The notes below the pieces were generated by a model, which saw nothing but the letters and a program-made list of their open reading frames with translations, was not told where the DNA came from and made no database searches. A stretch of 64,000 nt of DNA, from NCBI GenBank assembly GCA_022393335.1, contig JAJEKB010021880.1:1421873-1485872 (forward strand). The letters run 5' to 3'. Each line of letters opens with the position of its first letter. The stretch's first letter is position 1. The translations under genes were made by a program, and so were the position numbers. The stretch is from Macrotrachela quadricornifera (taxonomy: Eukaryota > Rotifera > Eurotatoria > Philodinida > Philodinidae). Shown piece after piece: positions 25,255-36,577 of the stretch.

Positions 25255-25411
25255 TCTGAACATAAAAATTACGATTGTTATGTAGACTTGAATATGCTTT
25301 CCATTCATCTGAATGGATAATAGTTCCTACAAAATCTACTGTTGATGTTAATGCATGTAATTTTCTTGTGTTCATTCTGTCGATATCATCGATATTTATT
25401 GTATAGTTCAT
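25255..25411 (-). pseudogene. Merlin/IS1595-type transposase fragment
   Basis: The minus strand reads ...VDFVGTIIHSDEWKAYSSL... followed by NNRNFYVQTH. G-T-x-I-x-S-D-x-W-x-A-Y-x-x-L is the central signature of the ISXO2/IS1595-like transposase domain, which in animals marks Merlin elements, and the Asp is one of its catalytic residues. The fragment begins at a Met by chance. The expected N-terminal part is missing, and after YVQTH the frame runs into purine-rich repeat DNA at 25160-25250. A broken remnant only. Confidence 0.6.
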
Positions 25412-26732
25412 TATTATTATGATTTATTCTGAATTATGATTGACAAATTTATGATATAAGTGCAGTGAAAACATTAGCTTTTTATATCTCTACTCTTTTA
25501 AAAAACAAATTATTATCTTTTTGTTTAGAAATCCAATTATCATTTTATTATTGATAGAAAATGCAGTTTATGTGTTATCAATATGCAACTCTTTTTTATT
25601 CATCTTTATTTCAATATATCAAAGACTTATATTATGTTTTTGTTAAAAGATCATCTTAATTAATAGAGTGATATATATTTTTTAAAACATCAATATATAC
25701 TATTCCCATATGACATCTATATTACTCATTCTCTTTCTCTTATTTAATGGTTATATGCACCGTCCAATACAATTTTTTTTCCGTTTTGTACATATGTTTA
25801 TATAAATATGTCATTGTTGATGTGGCTAAAATGCAGTTGTACCTTCTTATTTTTTGTTGTTTATTCTTGTAATATTTTGTCAATTGTTAAAAATTCTTGA
25901 AGAATTAAAATAGATCTTTTCAAATAAAATATTTCCTTATCAATTCATGTACTTTCGATTAATAACAGAAATAAAGAACGTGAACAAACTGTGAAAATAA
26001 TTGATTTGTCCTAGAGGAAGAGAAAAAGAAAAAAATGTTGCGCATTATATCTCCATAAGAAAAATTGCAAGGTCGTACTACTCTACACATCGATTTGATG
26101 ATTAATCAACAAAAAAAATATCAATAGACCACTTTCATTTTTCTTTTTATGCGTATTTTTTTCTCTGTGCATGATGAAAAGTGTTGACTCGTATTTGAAA
26201 CATGATAGAATATTTCATATGTTCTTTCACAACCTACAAATTACAAGTTTGCGTCACCTTGTGTGCTATTCATATGATTTTTTTTTGTATATTGCTTTAC
26301 AGAGAATTTTTTTCATAATGAAGAAAGATCTTCCAAGCACGCAGATGGTGATTCGACATCTAAAATATAATATCATTTAAATAATTCAGTTAACGCTCCA
26401 TCTAGAAAAATCGAGAAAAACCTGATTAGAATTGATTTTTGGTAAAATAATCTCGAAAAATCAATTAATTAGGACGTTTTGCAATTAAATTTCCTTGAAA
26501 TAATCGATTTTAATGGCTTCTGTTCAACGCAAAGCTATTCAAATCGATTTCATTTCAGAAAATCATAAAAATTCCTTAAAAATCTAATCAGTTTTAATCA
26601 ATTTCACTAGTAATTCATTAAAATTTATTTTCTGTTAGGAATCGACTTTAACCAATTTCGATAACTGCGCCATCTCAGTTTGAATCAATTTAAATAAGGG
26701 TTTTAACCTTACCGTGGTTGTAGGATTTCAGG
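25412..26732. other. AT-rich gene-free stretch
   Basis: Very AT-rich, no supported gene. From about 26430 to 26660 the words aatcgatt and aatcaattt recur. Confidence 0.4.
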
Positions 26733-26735
26733 TTA

Positions 26736-27353
26736 CGAGGGAACCGCCCCAAGTGATTAAGCCCTTTAGGTCCCATCTTTTGACAGTAGATAGATCTCAA
26801 TGAGGTATGAAAAACCTCAAGAGGATTCGTCCCCATAGGTCTTGTATCTAGAGTTATAGATACTTTATTGGAATTTTTGCCTATAGGAAAGTGTCTACCA
26901 ACAAACCGAATGTCTATATTTCGAGCTGAGATTTTACTCACAAACAGATCTATTGGTAGGTAGAACGCCCTTAAAATTTTGGCTCAAAAGAATTTCTTTT
27001 TCATAAGATACTAAAGTTCCAAAAATCACCCATCTCATACGAAAGATAGTAGAGTTATTCGATTTTTTGAGACTTTGATTTCTCGGGAAGGAAATATTCT
27101 TTTGAGCTGAAATTTTCAGAGCTTTCTACCTAACAAGAGACCTGTTTGTGAGTAAAATCTCAGCTCAAAATATAGACATTCAGTTTGTTGGTAGACACGT
27201 TCCTATAGGCAAAAATTCCAATAAAATATCTATAACTCTAGATACAAGGCCTATGGGGACGAATCCTCTTGAGGTTTTTCATACCTCATTGAGATCTATC
27301 TACTGTCAAAAGATGGGATCTAAAGGGTTTAATAATCCGGGGCGGTCCTCTCG
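26736..27353. mobile_element. 618-bp foldback element (CGAGG family), copy 1
   Basis: Near-perfect arms of about 280 bp (26736 to about 27013, and about 27075-27353) separated by about 60 bp. Ends are CGAGGGAACCGCCCC and GGGGCGGTCCTCTCG. Flanks are TTA on the left and TCA on the right, an imperfect 3-bp duplication. Each arm is open in the same frame (the minus-strand and plus-strand copies both begin MSKISA.NIDI), but the two readings are mirror copies of the arm and show no known domain. Same ends, length and arm words as the element in the arrestin gene (33401-34020). Confidence 0.85.
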
Positions 27354-27356
27354 TCA

Positions 27357-28735
27357 GTGGAAACTTCATCGTTTCTAAAAATAATAATCAAGAAAATTAG
27401 ATATAGTGTTCGAACCTCGAGACAAACACTTATCTTTAAGATTAAAATCGATTAAAATTTGATTTTTTCCGTGTTTTTTCTATATGGGTATGATACTATT
27501 CGTCAGTGAGTGTGAGCAGTTATTTTCACTGCGAATGTCTCCAATAATATCGTTCACCTTTGAAATAAGGGAGAAATGGAGATTTGAAACCTCCAGCATC
27601 TTGAACAGTTCTCAATATGAACACCTTCCCCTAAAATTTGGTGTTGAGATGGTACCATAGTAAGTGTAGAACCTAACTACCAAATTTTACTGCGAAGATC
27701 CGAAATAGCGATGCTGTTCCGGCTGCTAATCTGTACTTACCTCTTTCACTTGAAATTTGATTTTTGAATAAGAAATCAAGATTTTGTTATTAAAATTTCT
27801 TTTCTTCCTAGTAAAAAAAGAATTTTCTGGTACTTGACTTGTAAAATACCTGTTCAAATGACAGAAAACTTGTCAGCACAGTCTCTTTGGGATTAAAAAT
27901 GTGGAACTCATATATCTTCATAATAAGTTGAGACGTCGTTTCTCGTTGCCTATAATATTTACCATCCTTTCACTCAAATGCTATGGATGCGTTTCCGATG
28001 ATCTTTTACCTTTGATCTTGGTTGCAAGGTATGTAATGATTATGTCTGTAACGGAGGGAGTCGCAAAGCTTCGGCTTAAAACTTGCACTCACTTTTTCTT
28101 CGAAAATATATGTGAGTTCCATAAAACTCTTCGTTTTTCTAGGTAAATGCTATCAAAAAGTAAAACCGTAGTACAGAACGATCTTTAAAGAAGCAGTATG
28201 ACGTTCGATTGGTTTGAAAGAAAAATGATTTCGACGACACTTTCATAATCGCAGCTCTGAGCAAATTGTTGTAACAACTTCGTCGAGAAGGAAACGTGGA
28301 ATCGAAATGCATCGACGTATACCTGCTTGTTACACATTAATAGAATGGTTTTATTGAAGATTTTCTCTGTTCCTTTGACAAAGTGTTCGTGTATCGAATG
28401 TCTAAGTTATATGAATGTGACGAGTTATGAACAAATGTATATGCATTCTTCTATATAAATTGTAAATAATTATTTCATTATGACGAAGATGCCAAGTGTG
28501 ATCAAGGTGATCGATGAGAGTTGTAGAGGTTTTCTATCAACTAAAATAATACTTCGAAAGAATTAGTTTAGATGTGGATTAAATTGAGTAAAATAGATCG
28601 TTGTCATATAAAAAATTAGGGAAATCAGTAATGTAATGCGTATTTTTCGTTTGATGTCACTTATCATCTTTCTAATTATCAGTGTAGAAATTAAAAGACA
28701 GAAAAGGCTTATGTATTATTTTGTTTTTTAGATTG
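27357..28735. other. Intergenic, with a small inverted repeat
   Basis: No gene recognised. gtggaactcatatat at about 27901 pairs with atatatgtgagttcca at about 28107. The last ~50 bases run into an intron acceptor (ttgttttttag at 28720-28730) just before the next gene, so a 5' untranslated exon probably lies upstream. Confidence 0.4.
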
Positions 28736-28741
28736 TCTGAT

Positions 28742-30609
28742 ATGTCAGAATCTATTTCCAGACCTCGATTGGCGAAGATTGCACTCGGAACTGGAGGTTT
28801 TTTCTTCGCTGTTCTTTTCGTCTGTTTTGTAGTTGGCGGTACACTCTTTATCATAGAGCATAATAAAGTTTTACATTATATGAAAGATTCCTGTCGCGTT
28901 AGATCAGCGAGCTACGACATTGTCCAGCCATGCAGCAAGAGTGGATCAGGACCTGAGAAGTGTTATATACCAGTATGGCAAGTGGAATTCGGTCAAAATG
29001 GAACACGTAAAGGAACAATACGTGGAGATCGGGACAAGGTTTTAAAGAATATTCTCATTGCATCTGATAAACATAAGGTATGTAGAATTATCAGCTACAA
29101 AGGAACAGGACTATATAAACAATGCTTTCAATGCAACTTCAGCAAAATTGAGATACACACATGCGCACATTTTAGTGCGCTTTATCAATTGATTTTCAGG
29201 ATTAATACCACAGGCAAAGCGATGGCAAACGTGCAATCACTGTTGCTGTTGACGAACTTTGAATCCCACTTAAAGTATATGAATATAAACACTTTCACGT
29301 CCGTCAGCAAATGAAAAGAAGACAAACAGAGATTATTTAATCTTTTCACACAATGATTGCCGTGAAACTTTTTTTCTTGCAGTTGATTTTGATCGAGATG
29401 AAAGCTTACAAATACAAACATCGCTTTTTCGTTGAAAAGTTCCATCTCTGAATGCTGATTGCTACACATAAGAAGTACAGTGCATCAGTTCCTAAGTAAT
29501 TCAATGTAAAAATTTTTGGCTCGATCATTGTTAGATAAGGTGTTTGTGTCTAGGCTGAGTACCAAAACAGTCAATTCTTTCTTAAGAATTAGATCGTCAT
29601 GTCATTTTTGAACTCGATTGTAAAATACGATGAAGCTTATTTTATTGATCATTATACACCAGAAGATTGTTAGAGCATCATGTACCAATATTTCTCATCA
29701 CTAACAAAACAAAAAGTAGAAATCAATACAAAGTCAGAAAATAAGTGACCTTGAAAATGAAACGAAACAATTTTAAGATATCTGCTATGGAATGGTAAAT
29801 AATGTTTCACAGTCTCAGAAGAAGAATTTTTTTCGAATAGATTACATATATATTTCTAAAATATTTGTAGATATTCTGAAAAGTTATCATAGACAGAAGA
29901 AAGGTGAATGTATCCTAATAAAAGAGGAAAAATCATTTCGAAGATGTAATGAACATAGATCAAATCTGATGATATTCAACTCGATAAAATTTTGTCTCAG
30001 TCGAATAAATCTTATAGAGTATTATAGAAGCCATCGTCAATGACTCGATTGATTCTGAGCATAAGAGAGAGAGCACACATAGATTTCGACGAGAATTCTG
30101 CAATTGATCATTTATGATTTATTAGAAGAGTTTGAAATCTAATTGAAGAGGAATTGATTTTTGTTGAAATATTTATTAAAAATCTTGTTTGATAAAAATA
30201 TATGTCGAAGCATGTTGAAATGTTCGACATTTGTTTCGTTACTGTTGTATTAATCGATCAATTCTATTTGAAGAAATATCATCTGACGATTACTGAAAGA
30301 AGTCGGTCTTATCCAATTTTCATTTACTTATATGTGAATTAGCTAATTGTTTGTTTGGAAGAATATATTCTATATTATTTTTAGAAATGTTAAATTGTTC
30401 TAACAAATATTTTGTTTGAATGTATTTTTGTTCAGGTTGGTTCGTCATATCTATGTTGGTACAATACACAGAAATCAAATGAACTGACATGGTATAAGCC
30501 GTCTACTTTTGCTCCGTTCATTTTACTTATAATTGGTGCAATAGCTGTTCCATTTGCTATAATTTCATTCATCGTTTTCTATCGTGTTCGTCAACGTCCT
30601 GATTTGTAG
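28742..30609 (+). CDS. Small two-TM protein with Cys-rich outer loop
   Basis: Exons 28742-29077 and 30436-30609 join in phase 0 through a GT-AG intron of 1358 bp to give 169 residues. The start MSESIS lies 11 bp after a probable 5'-UTR acceptor; the Met further upstream is inside that intron. TM1 spans about residues 12-38 and TM2 about 138-163. The loop between them holds four cysteines (51, 64, 74, 119) and an N-glycosylation sequon (NGT), so it is probably extracellular with both ends in the cytosol. This topology recalls BK-channel beta subunits (KCNMB) but the protein is shorter and I see no diagnostic motif. It could be any two-TM accessory membrane protein. The intron is very long for this window and contains no recognisable element. 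Confidence 0.75.
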
Positions 30610-30899
30610 AATAATTTCAAATCTTGTTAGTTTAGATTTTTAATCATTATATTGTAACATAGAATCTAACACTACCCAATAAAGACATCTTGATGCTTTT
30701 CTTCCTTATATTGTTATGTTTCACGAAAGTCTTTTCTTCCGCATATGAAAATGACGATTTGATCATGTTGATCAACGTATAGAATGAACGTGAATGTGTG
30801 TGTTTGTCAAAACCAGTGAAAGTATTTGTTTCAGTCTCAAAGTGAATAATCAAAGCAACAATATCATCTTATACAGAAAATCAAATCTATTCAAAACGA

Positions 30900-31240
30900 T
30901 GATTCTCGCACACGGGTCCGACAGGAGCCTCGAGGAAATCAGGTCTAGTCCAGTGACTTCCCGTCGTTTCCCAAGTAGATTAAAACGGACTCGGCCAGAA
31001 AAGGACACGGAAGGTGGAAGCAGTTTACCAACCGGAATTTGTCCGTACCGGAACCGTCGACAAACGAGAACTTCCAGGCATCAGAAAAAGAACGGAACAG
31101 CTCCATATCCCGCAGGATGGTCGTGGAAACAATATTGCATCCGGACGGAAACGAGGGGAAATTACCACGCAATCCACTGGAAATCACAACGGGAACCGAC
31201 TCCCAAGATTCTTAGAATTTCTGCCAGGACTTCTTTAGTC
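30900..31240. other. GC-rich island, coding status unclear
   Basis: About 340 bp with clearly higher GC than its surroundings, open in two plus frames and one minus frame. The readings are rich in Arg, Thr, Pro and Ser with no domain. It holds partial repeats of accggaa/ccgtaccggaacc. Composition suggests inserted DNA from a different source, or a transposon end. It lies about 290 bp after the two-TM gene. Confidence 0.4.
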
Positions 31241-31244
31241 TCAA

Positions 31245-32540
31245 ATTATTTCTACTGGCTTGTGTGCATGAATCCTTGATCTTTGTAGTATAGAATTTTT
31301 TGTTTTTCTTTAAATAACGAGTTGAGATTAGAATTTACTAAGATGAATTATTTCTCAGGCAGAGCGGTAGGTGCAGGATATCATTCTAGCGAGGAAAGAA
31401 ACGACTTTCTAACAAGATTTACCTTCGAAGAGGTTTTTAAAGACAGTTGAAATGACAGAAACAATACTCCTATATATAGATAAACATCTACAAAACAAAA
31501 CGGTGAATGAATAGTTGACAGAAATACTATCGAAATGATTTAAATCCTGTATTGCGGATTTCTCAACAGAAAAAGTATCCAGGTAGTGAAATATTGAGAA
31601 AAGTCATATTATTATGTGATAATATAACTTCAAATGCGCAATGACTAGACACAAAAAACAGACGAGCAACGAAGGTTCTTATCGCAAATCATTGAGCAAA
31701 TTTTATATTTTATATAGAACGAATAAATGACCATATTGTTCGTAACAAAAACAAAATTTGATAAAGAATACTCCTCCCTGGTATCCCATGGAACGAGATG
31801 GAATTGGGTTAGAGTGCAACAAATTTTGAGAAAAAAGAGGTGGGCGGACAAGGTCATCTCCTGACCCCTTTAGAATTAATTTATTTGTATTAGATTTGAA
31901 TAAGATATCATTGCCGATCACCTTTTTCAACTTTATTCCACGAAAACTAGCATTCACAATTTTTGTGCATGGGATCTCCCACCGACATCATGAAAAAAAA
32001 TTTTCTTTTTTCACAAGTCAAACGCACATGTGCTTGTAGATTCGGGGATGTTGATTACAAATATCATAATAAGAGCTTTCAAAACTCCTTTATCCTTTAT
32101 ATGGTCCTGACCACTCTATTAGCCCCATTATTACTTGTCGAGTCCCCTACGAAATTAATATTCGTTAAGGGTGAGGGTGAGTGGAAAAGCACACCGTGAT
32201 CGCGATTTCGTCCTTACTTAATTGCGAGTCCACATATGTAGAATTTAGAGTTGAATAATATCATCCCTAACTACTATGTACGTATGTGCATTGACACATT
32301 ATTGTGTTTATATGCGTTTTTTTTCAAAATAAAGTGTAACTGGGTAAAGAAAATTGAATCCAAATGGCAATCCAAATTGGTTCTCCTTTCTGTGTATTGT
32401 CGACATTTTCCAATCATGTTCTTTATCTTTGACAACCTTTTGATAGTCGATATAAGAATATGGACATTTGGCACTTCTGATTGAATGTCAGAAAGTGGGA
32501 ATAAAAAACGAGTCACTTTAAATTTCTTTAACTGTATTTC
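31245..32540. other. Intergenic region before the arrestin gene
   Basis: No gene supported. The open frames here are short, overlapping on both strands, and without recognisable sequence. Confidence 0.35.
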
Positions 32541-32543
32541 ACT

Positions 32544-34144
32544 ATGAGTCGTATAGTGCGGACTGTTATTCAACAATATTTGTTTCTAACGTTAACTTTC
32601 CTAAGCTCAAGCAGCAGTATGTTTTCCACATTCGATGCCAAATATCAGTTTGCTGGACAAGAGAATACTACATTTTGGGCTGGCGGCATTATTGCTGGCA
32701 CAGTCGACTTTGCCCATAGAAAACATCCGAAATGGAACATTACAAATATCAGAGTTGAACTGGTCGGTAAGGTTTCATACTATAACTTTTTTATAAAGGG
32801 ATCACGCAGCACGTATGATTTCTTGAGTGAACGACTCATCCTTCGATCAGCTAGTGATTCAAAGGATCTTCTTCCAGCATCCCGAAACTACAGTTGGCCG
32901 TTTACTTTCCATCTCAACAAATCCTTACCTCCTACGGTTCAAAAGATCCATTACACCAGCACATATGTTTTCTACTACATTAATTTCATATTTGAACGGC
33001 CTGGTTGGAATAATAAGAATATTGAGAAACGCTTCTCCGTTAATATCCAACATTCGTCGTTGCTGACAAATGCGAAGACAGTTGAAGAACAAAAAACGAA
33101 CCGAGAAGGCACTCATTTTCATGTTATTATTCATAAAAACGTAGTCGTTGCTGGAAAAACCTTCTTTTTGGAGATTAACTTACGCAATCCGAAGAAAACA
33201 TCTGTATATCGCATATCCACCACTCTCTTGCAAATAGTATCAGGAGGTGGTTTCACAAAAAAAACTGCCGTTCTACATAAGCAGAATCTTGATCATTATG
33301 GCTTATTTCGAGCCGAAAAATTACACCAACAGTTCGAATTATATGTACCTCTCAAAGCTGCATCCACATGGGTCACGAATTTTACTTACGGGTTTTCTAA
33401 CGAGGAAACCGTCCCAAGTGTCCACGCCCGATTTCGGTCGTTTACGTGCCAGTCGATAGAGGACATCGAGCTAGTAAAAAGCCTAAATGGATTTGCGCTG
33501 AGTCCTCTTTCTCCAAAAGTTATGACGGTTTTACTAGATTTTCCACCTATGGCAACGGGATGGCAGAAAAATCAAACAAACGAATTTCGAACTGAAATTT
33601 TAGCCATATATAGGTCTAATGACCCTTAGAATATTCTGAAAGTTTCAGCCAAAAAGAACATTCCTTACTCGAGATATTGAATTTCCATGAACTAGTCGTT
33701 CGCCACAGATATATCACAAAAATCGAGTTTACTCGAAAACTCAATATCTCGAGTAAGGAACGTTCTTTTTGGCTGAAACTTTCAGGATATTCTAAGGGTC
33801 ATTAGACCTATATATGGCTAAAATTTCAGTTCGAAATTCGTTTGTTTGATTTTTCTGCCATCCCGTTGCCATAGGTGGAAAATCTAGTAAAACCGTCATA
33901 ACTTGTGGAGAAAGAGGACTCAGCGCAAATCCATTTAGGCTTTTTACTAGCTCGATGTCCTCTATCGACTGGCACGTAAACGACCGAAATCGGGCGTGGA
34001 CACTTGGGACGGTTTCCTCGTAAGGGCAAACCATTTATCATGCGCCATAAGCTTCAAGTTGAAGCCTATATTCGTGGTTTTTTCACCAATATTCGTTTGC
34101 AGCTTCCGCTGACCATTATCTACGCAGACGAGAACCAAAACTGA
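32544..34144 (+). pseudogene. Arrestin-domain gene split by a foldback insertion
   Basis: The first part (32544-33400) encodes an arrestin N-domain: FAGQENTTFWAGGIIAGTVD, then VELVGK, PFTFHLNKSLPPT and YINFIFERPGW, followed by an arrestin C-domain start (VVVAGKTFFLEINLRNPKK). At 33401 the 620-bp element begins. The C-terminal strands resume at 34024 (MRHKLQVEAYIRGFF, then RLQLPLTIIYADENQN and a TGA at 34142). Removing the element and one TAA copy restores a single frame of 325 residues, a normal size for an alpha-arrestin-like protein, which would act as an adaptor in membrane-protein trafficking. As it stands, translation runs into the element and stops at 33627-33629 after 361 residues, replacing the last beta strands. 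The N-terminus (TVIQQYLFLTLTFLSSSS) is unusually hydrophobic. Whether every allele carries the insertion is unknown. Confidence 0.88.
33401..34020. mobile_element. 620-bp foldback element (CGAGG family), copy 2
   Basis: Near-perfect arms of about 280 bp. Ends are CGAGGAAACCGTCCCAAGTG and the exact complement, finishing GGTTTCCTCG at 34020. It is flanked by a perfect 3-bp duplication TAA (33398-33400 and 34021-34023), which sits in codon sequence of the arrestin gene. A 3-bp TWA duplication is typical of PIF/Harbinger insertion, so this enzyme family is a candidate, but the element encodes no transposase. It shares ends, length and inner words (gctgaaa.tttcag, ctcgagtaaggaa against ctcgggaaggaa) with 26736-27353. 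Confidence 0.92.
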
Positions 34145-34269
34145 TCAAATGCTGTTATCACTAATCAAATTACGGACGTTTCGTCACGAATGAATTCTAT
34201 TTTCCTCAATTATATCTAAATCATTGTCTTTCTATGAATTCCTATTCGATAAACCAAAGTCAAATCTTA

Positions 34270-35650
34270 AGGGTGGGCGTGGATTTCTAGAAAGACACAG
34301 TTATTTTGAGTTTGCTGAGTAAAAAATTAATTTTAGTACAGTAGATTATTTGGTGCACACAGTAAATAATTTAAAAAGGCCCAGTATCTATTCAATTTTA
34401 ACTCAGTATTTTATTACGTTTTTCTCAGTAGAAATAGTGTAATTATAAGTAACAGAAATTTATTGAATCAGTAGTAATGCTTTTTTGATGTCGCTGGTCT
34501 ATCACGACGTCGTTTTTCATCAATTTTAACATCTTTTGCAGCCGGTGGCGGTCTACAATAGTTTAATCTGATGAGCACATCGATGACATGTTTACACATG
34601 AATATTTTGAAAAATGCTGGGCAATTTCATACATTCTCAGACTACTTTAATCTATCTACTGGTAAAGTAAAAGATCAAACATTGAATACTTTCTTTTGAT
34701 TATGACCAAATAAATACGATTTAATTTTTTTCATAACACTAGTATCAGAACCCGTGATTTCAGTAACGTCTCCAGCAAGTATAAAGTATTCAATTGAATC
34801 TTTATGTTCGGTCGAAAGTAATGATTTGTTTGATTTCCCTCATTGATACTCATTTGTCCATAAATCCTAAGTTATTGTTTGCTGATCACTGTATTTCTTC
34901 AAACCTCTTTCGTACGACTTTGACCATTTTTCAGCAATTTCAGATGCTAGTATTTTAAATCTTGATAATGGTAGACGCTCTGGAAATGTATTTTCGTCCT
35001 TGATGATTTTATCTGTTGTTTCCAAAGCATTATTTGTGCTCGATGTGAAATATCCAACACCATCATATCACCCATTACGTGATGTTAATCATTTACTCTT
35101 AAATTATCCAATGAAATTTGACTCTCTCGATGATCATTTTTTAATGAAGAAGTTGGCAGTTTTTGTGAACATTCTTCCACTTTGTGCCAGTTGTAATGCT
35201 TCAATATCGTTTGTAAAATCTTCTTGTATTATCTGGCCTATCATTGATTCAACCTTTACCACCACTTTCCTAAGCTTATATGCCCAACATATAAACATTG
35301 ATTTTTCTCTAAAAACATACCGAGAATGCATTACGTATTGAATCAGCATCATCAGTCAATGTCCCATGTGGCATCTTGACTTACTAATACAATTGACATC
35401 AATTTACTAAATAAACGAATATTTAGTCGAGCAAAATGAATTAATTACTGATACTTTACTATTAATACTGAATAAACTGTCAATTTACTGAGCAGACGAT
35501 TAGCTAACTGAGTCAACATTATAATTACTGAACATTCATCTTTTTACTGATAGCTTGAATTGTTTACTGAGAATTCGCATATAATATTGAGCGAATTCTA
35601 CTGAGCATTGACAAAAAAAAATACTGGGCATTTATTTTATTCCCTTTCAA
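34270..35650. mobile_element. Mutator-like element with CAGTA-rich ends
   Basis: A decayed MULE transposase (minus strand, 34468-35352) is flanked on both sides by arrays of a short motif in mirrored orientation. To the left (34290-34480) CAGTA recurs about every 20-40 bp; to the right (35355-35630) its complement TACTG recurs about ten times. Both outer arrays contain gcccagta. These look like subterminal transposase-binding sites forming loose terminal inverted repeats. Exact ends and target duplication were not resolved. Confidence 0.65.
34468..35352 (-). pseudogene. Decayed MULE transposase with SWIM-type finger
   Basis: Reading the minus strand from 35352: a first block with ICWAYKLRK...DIEALQLAQSGRMF; after frame changes GYFTSSTNNALETTDKIIKD and TFPERLPLSRFKILASEIAE; then a C-terminal block NCPAFFKIFMCKHVIDVLIR, a SWIM-like zinc finger, followed by the typical basic tail (PPPAAKDVKIDEKRRRDRPA) and a stop at 34468. 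The order of STNN-LE-N/D-IK, ERL.LS.F and C..F..CKH is that of Mutator-like transposases. Stops interrupt the frame several times (for example before SENV and before NCPAF), and the N-terminal DNA-binding part is missing, so it is not functional. Confidence 0.75.
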
Positions 35651-35654
35651 TTTA

Positions 35655-36570
35655 TATCCCATCCGATAGCAAAAATAAAATTGAATCGAACCATGTATTT
35701 AATTCCAAAAGATAATCAAACCAAACCCAATATGTTTTTGGAGAGTACAGGCCTGTAGAGAATTCAATTCTCTACATAATGAAGCGTTGCAATGTTTGCC
35801 CAATAAAATCTCCGAATATAAAAAGATCATAGTCTATCGTTCAAATCAGAAAGGATTTGTCTGCATAAACGATAGAATTGAAAAACTACGATCTCATTAT
35901 AGTTAAAGACGCTATTGGTCTAGCATTACAACTTTTCATGGTGTAGAGGATTGTTTTGTGTATCGAATGGTGTACAAATCAAAATATTCGGATGCAGAAT
36001 AAAAGCTTTATAAAAAGAAAATTTCGGATGTTTAAATAGTTATTTTATATATTCGATATTTGAATTACAATTGCACATATTCACCGACAAGAACACAGAG
36101 ACATAAATAAAAAATGTTCTCTCGTTCGATGTGCATGTTAAAAAATAAAATGCAATAACGTGTCTCTCTTCTCGTTAATAGTCCACTTGAAAAAATTGAT
36201 ATGCCTTCGATTTCTTGTTTTTTTTTCGTGTACTATTCATTCTCTTCGCTTCTCTTCGACAATTATCCAGAACAAATTACAATTCTGCAGAAAAAAATAG
36301 TCATTACAATATTCTGTTTGTTCTTGTTGCGAAAGATGAAAAAGAAAATTTTTCTGATTCTCTTCTTTTACCTCAGTATGAAACATAAAATACAGCAGAG
36401 TGTTGTTGCTATTTTTGTTGATTATTTCATAAAAAAGCTGAAGAGTAGTTATTCTTATATAACTGACATAGAGACGTAAGTAGAAATAGTAAGAGGAGTA
36501 TAGATTCGAGAGTTTTATATGTGTTCATTTACTCAAGTATTCAACGTGGCTTAACAAGTACACGCTCTCA
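35655..36570. other. AT-rich gene-free stretch
   Basis: No supported gene. The 92-residue plus-strand open frame at 36201-36479 is Phe/Leu/Lys-rich low-complexity sequence. Confidence 0.4.
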
Positions 36571-36577
36571 TATACTA

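Noticed and set aside
27405..27430. gttcgaacctcg, similar to a tRNA T-arm
   Set aside because: No matching A box, acceptor stem or anticodon arm at the right distances. No tRNA gene was found in the window.
28721..28741. Upstream ATG giving MFFRLSD before MSESIS in the two-TM gene
   Set aside because: It lies within a pyrimidine-rich intron acceptor (ttgttttttag), so it is probably not in the mature mRNA.
33792..34041. Minus-strand open frame resembling the C-terminus of the arrestin open frame
   Set aside because: It is the second arm of the foldback element. The peptide EETVPSVHARF... belongs to the element and not to arrestin.
35000..35341. 113-residue plus-strand open frame
   Set aside because: It is the antisense of the MULE transposase remnant, which has recognisable motifs on the minus strand.
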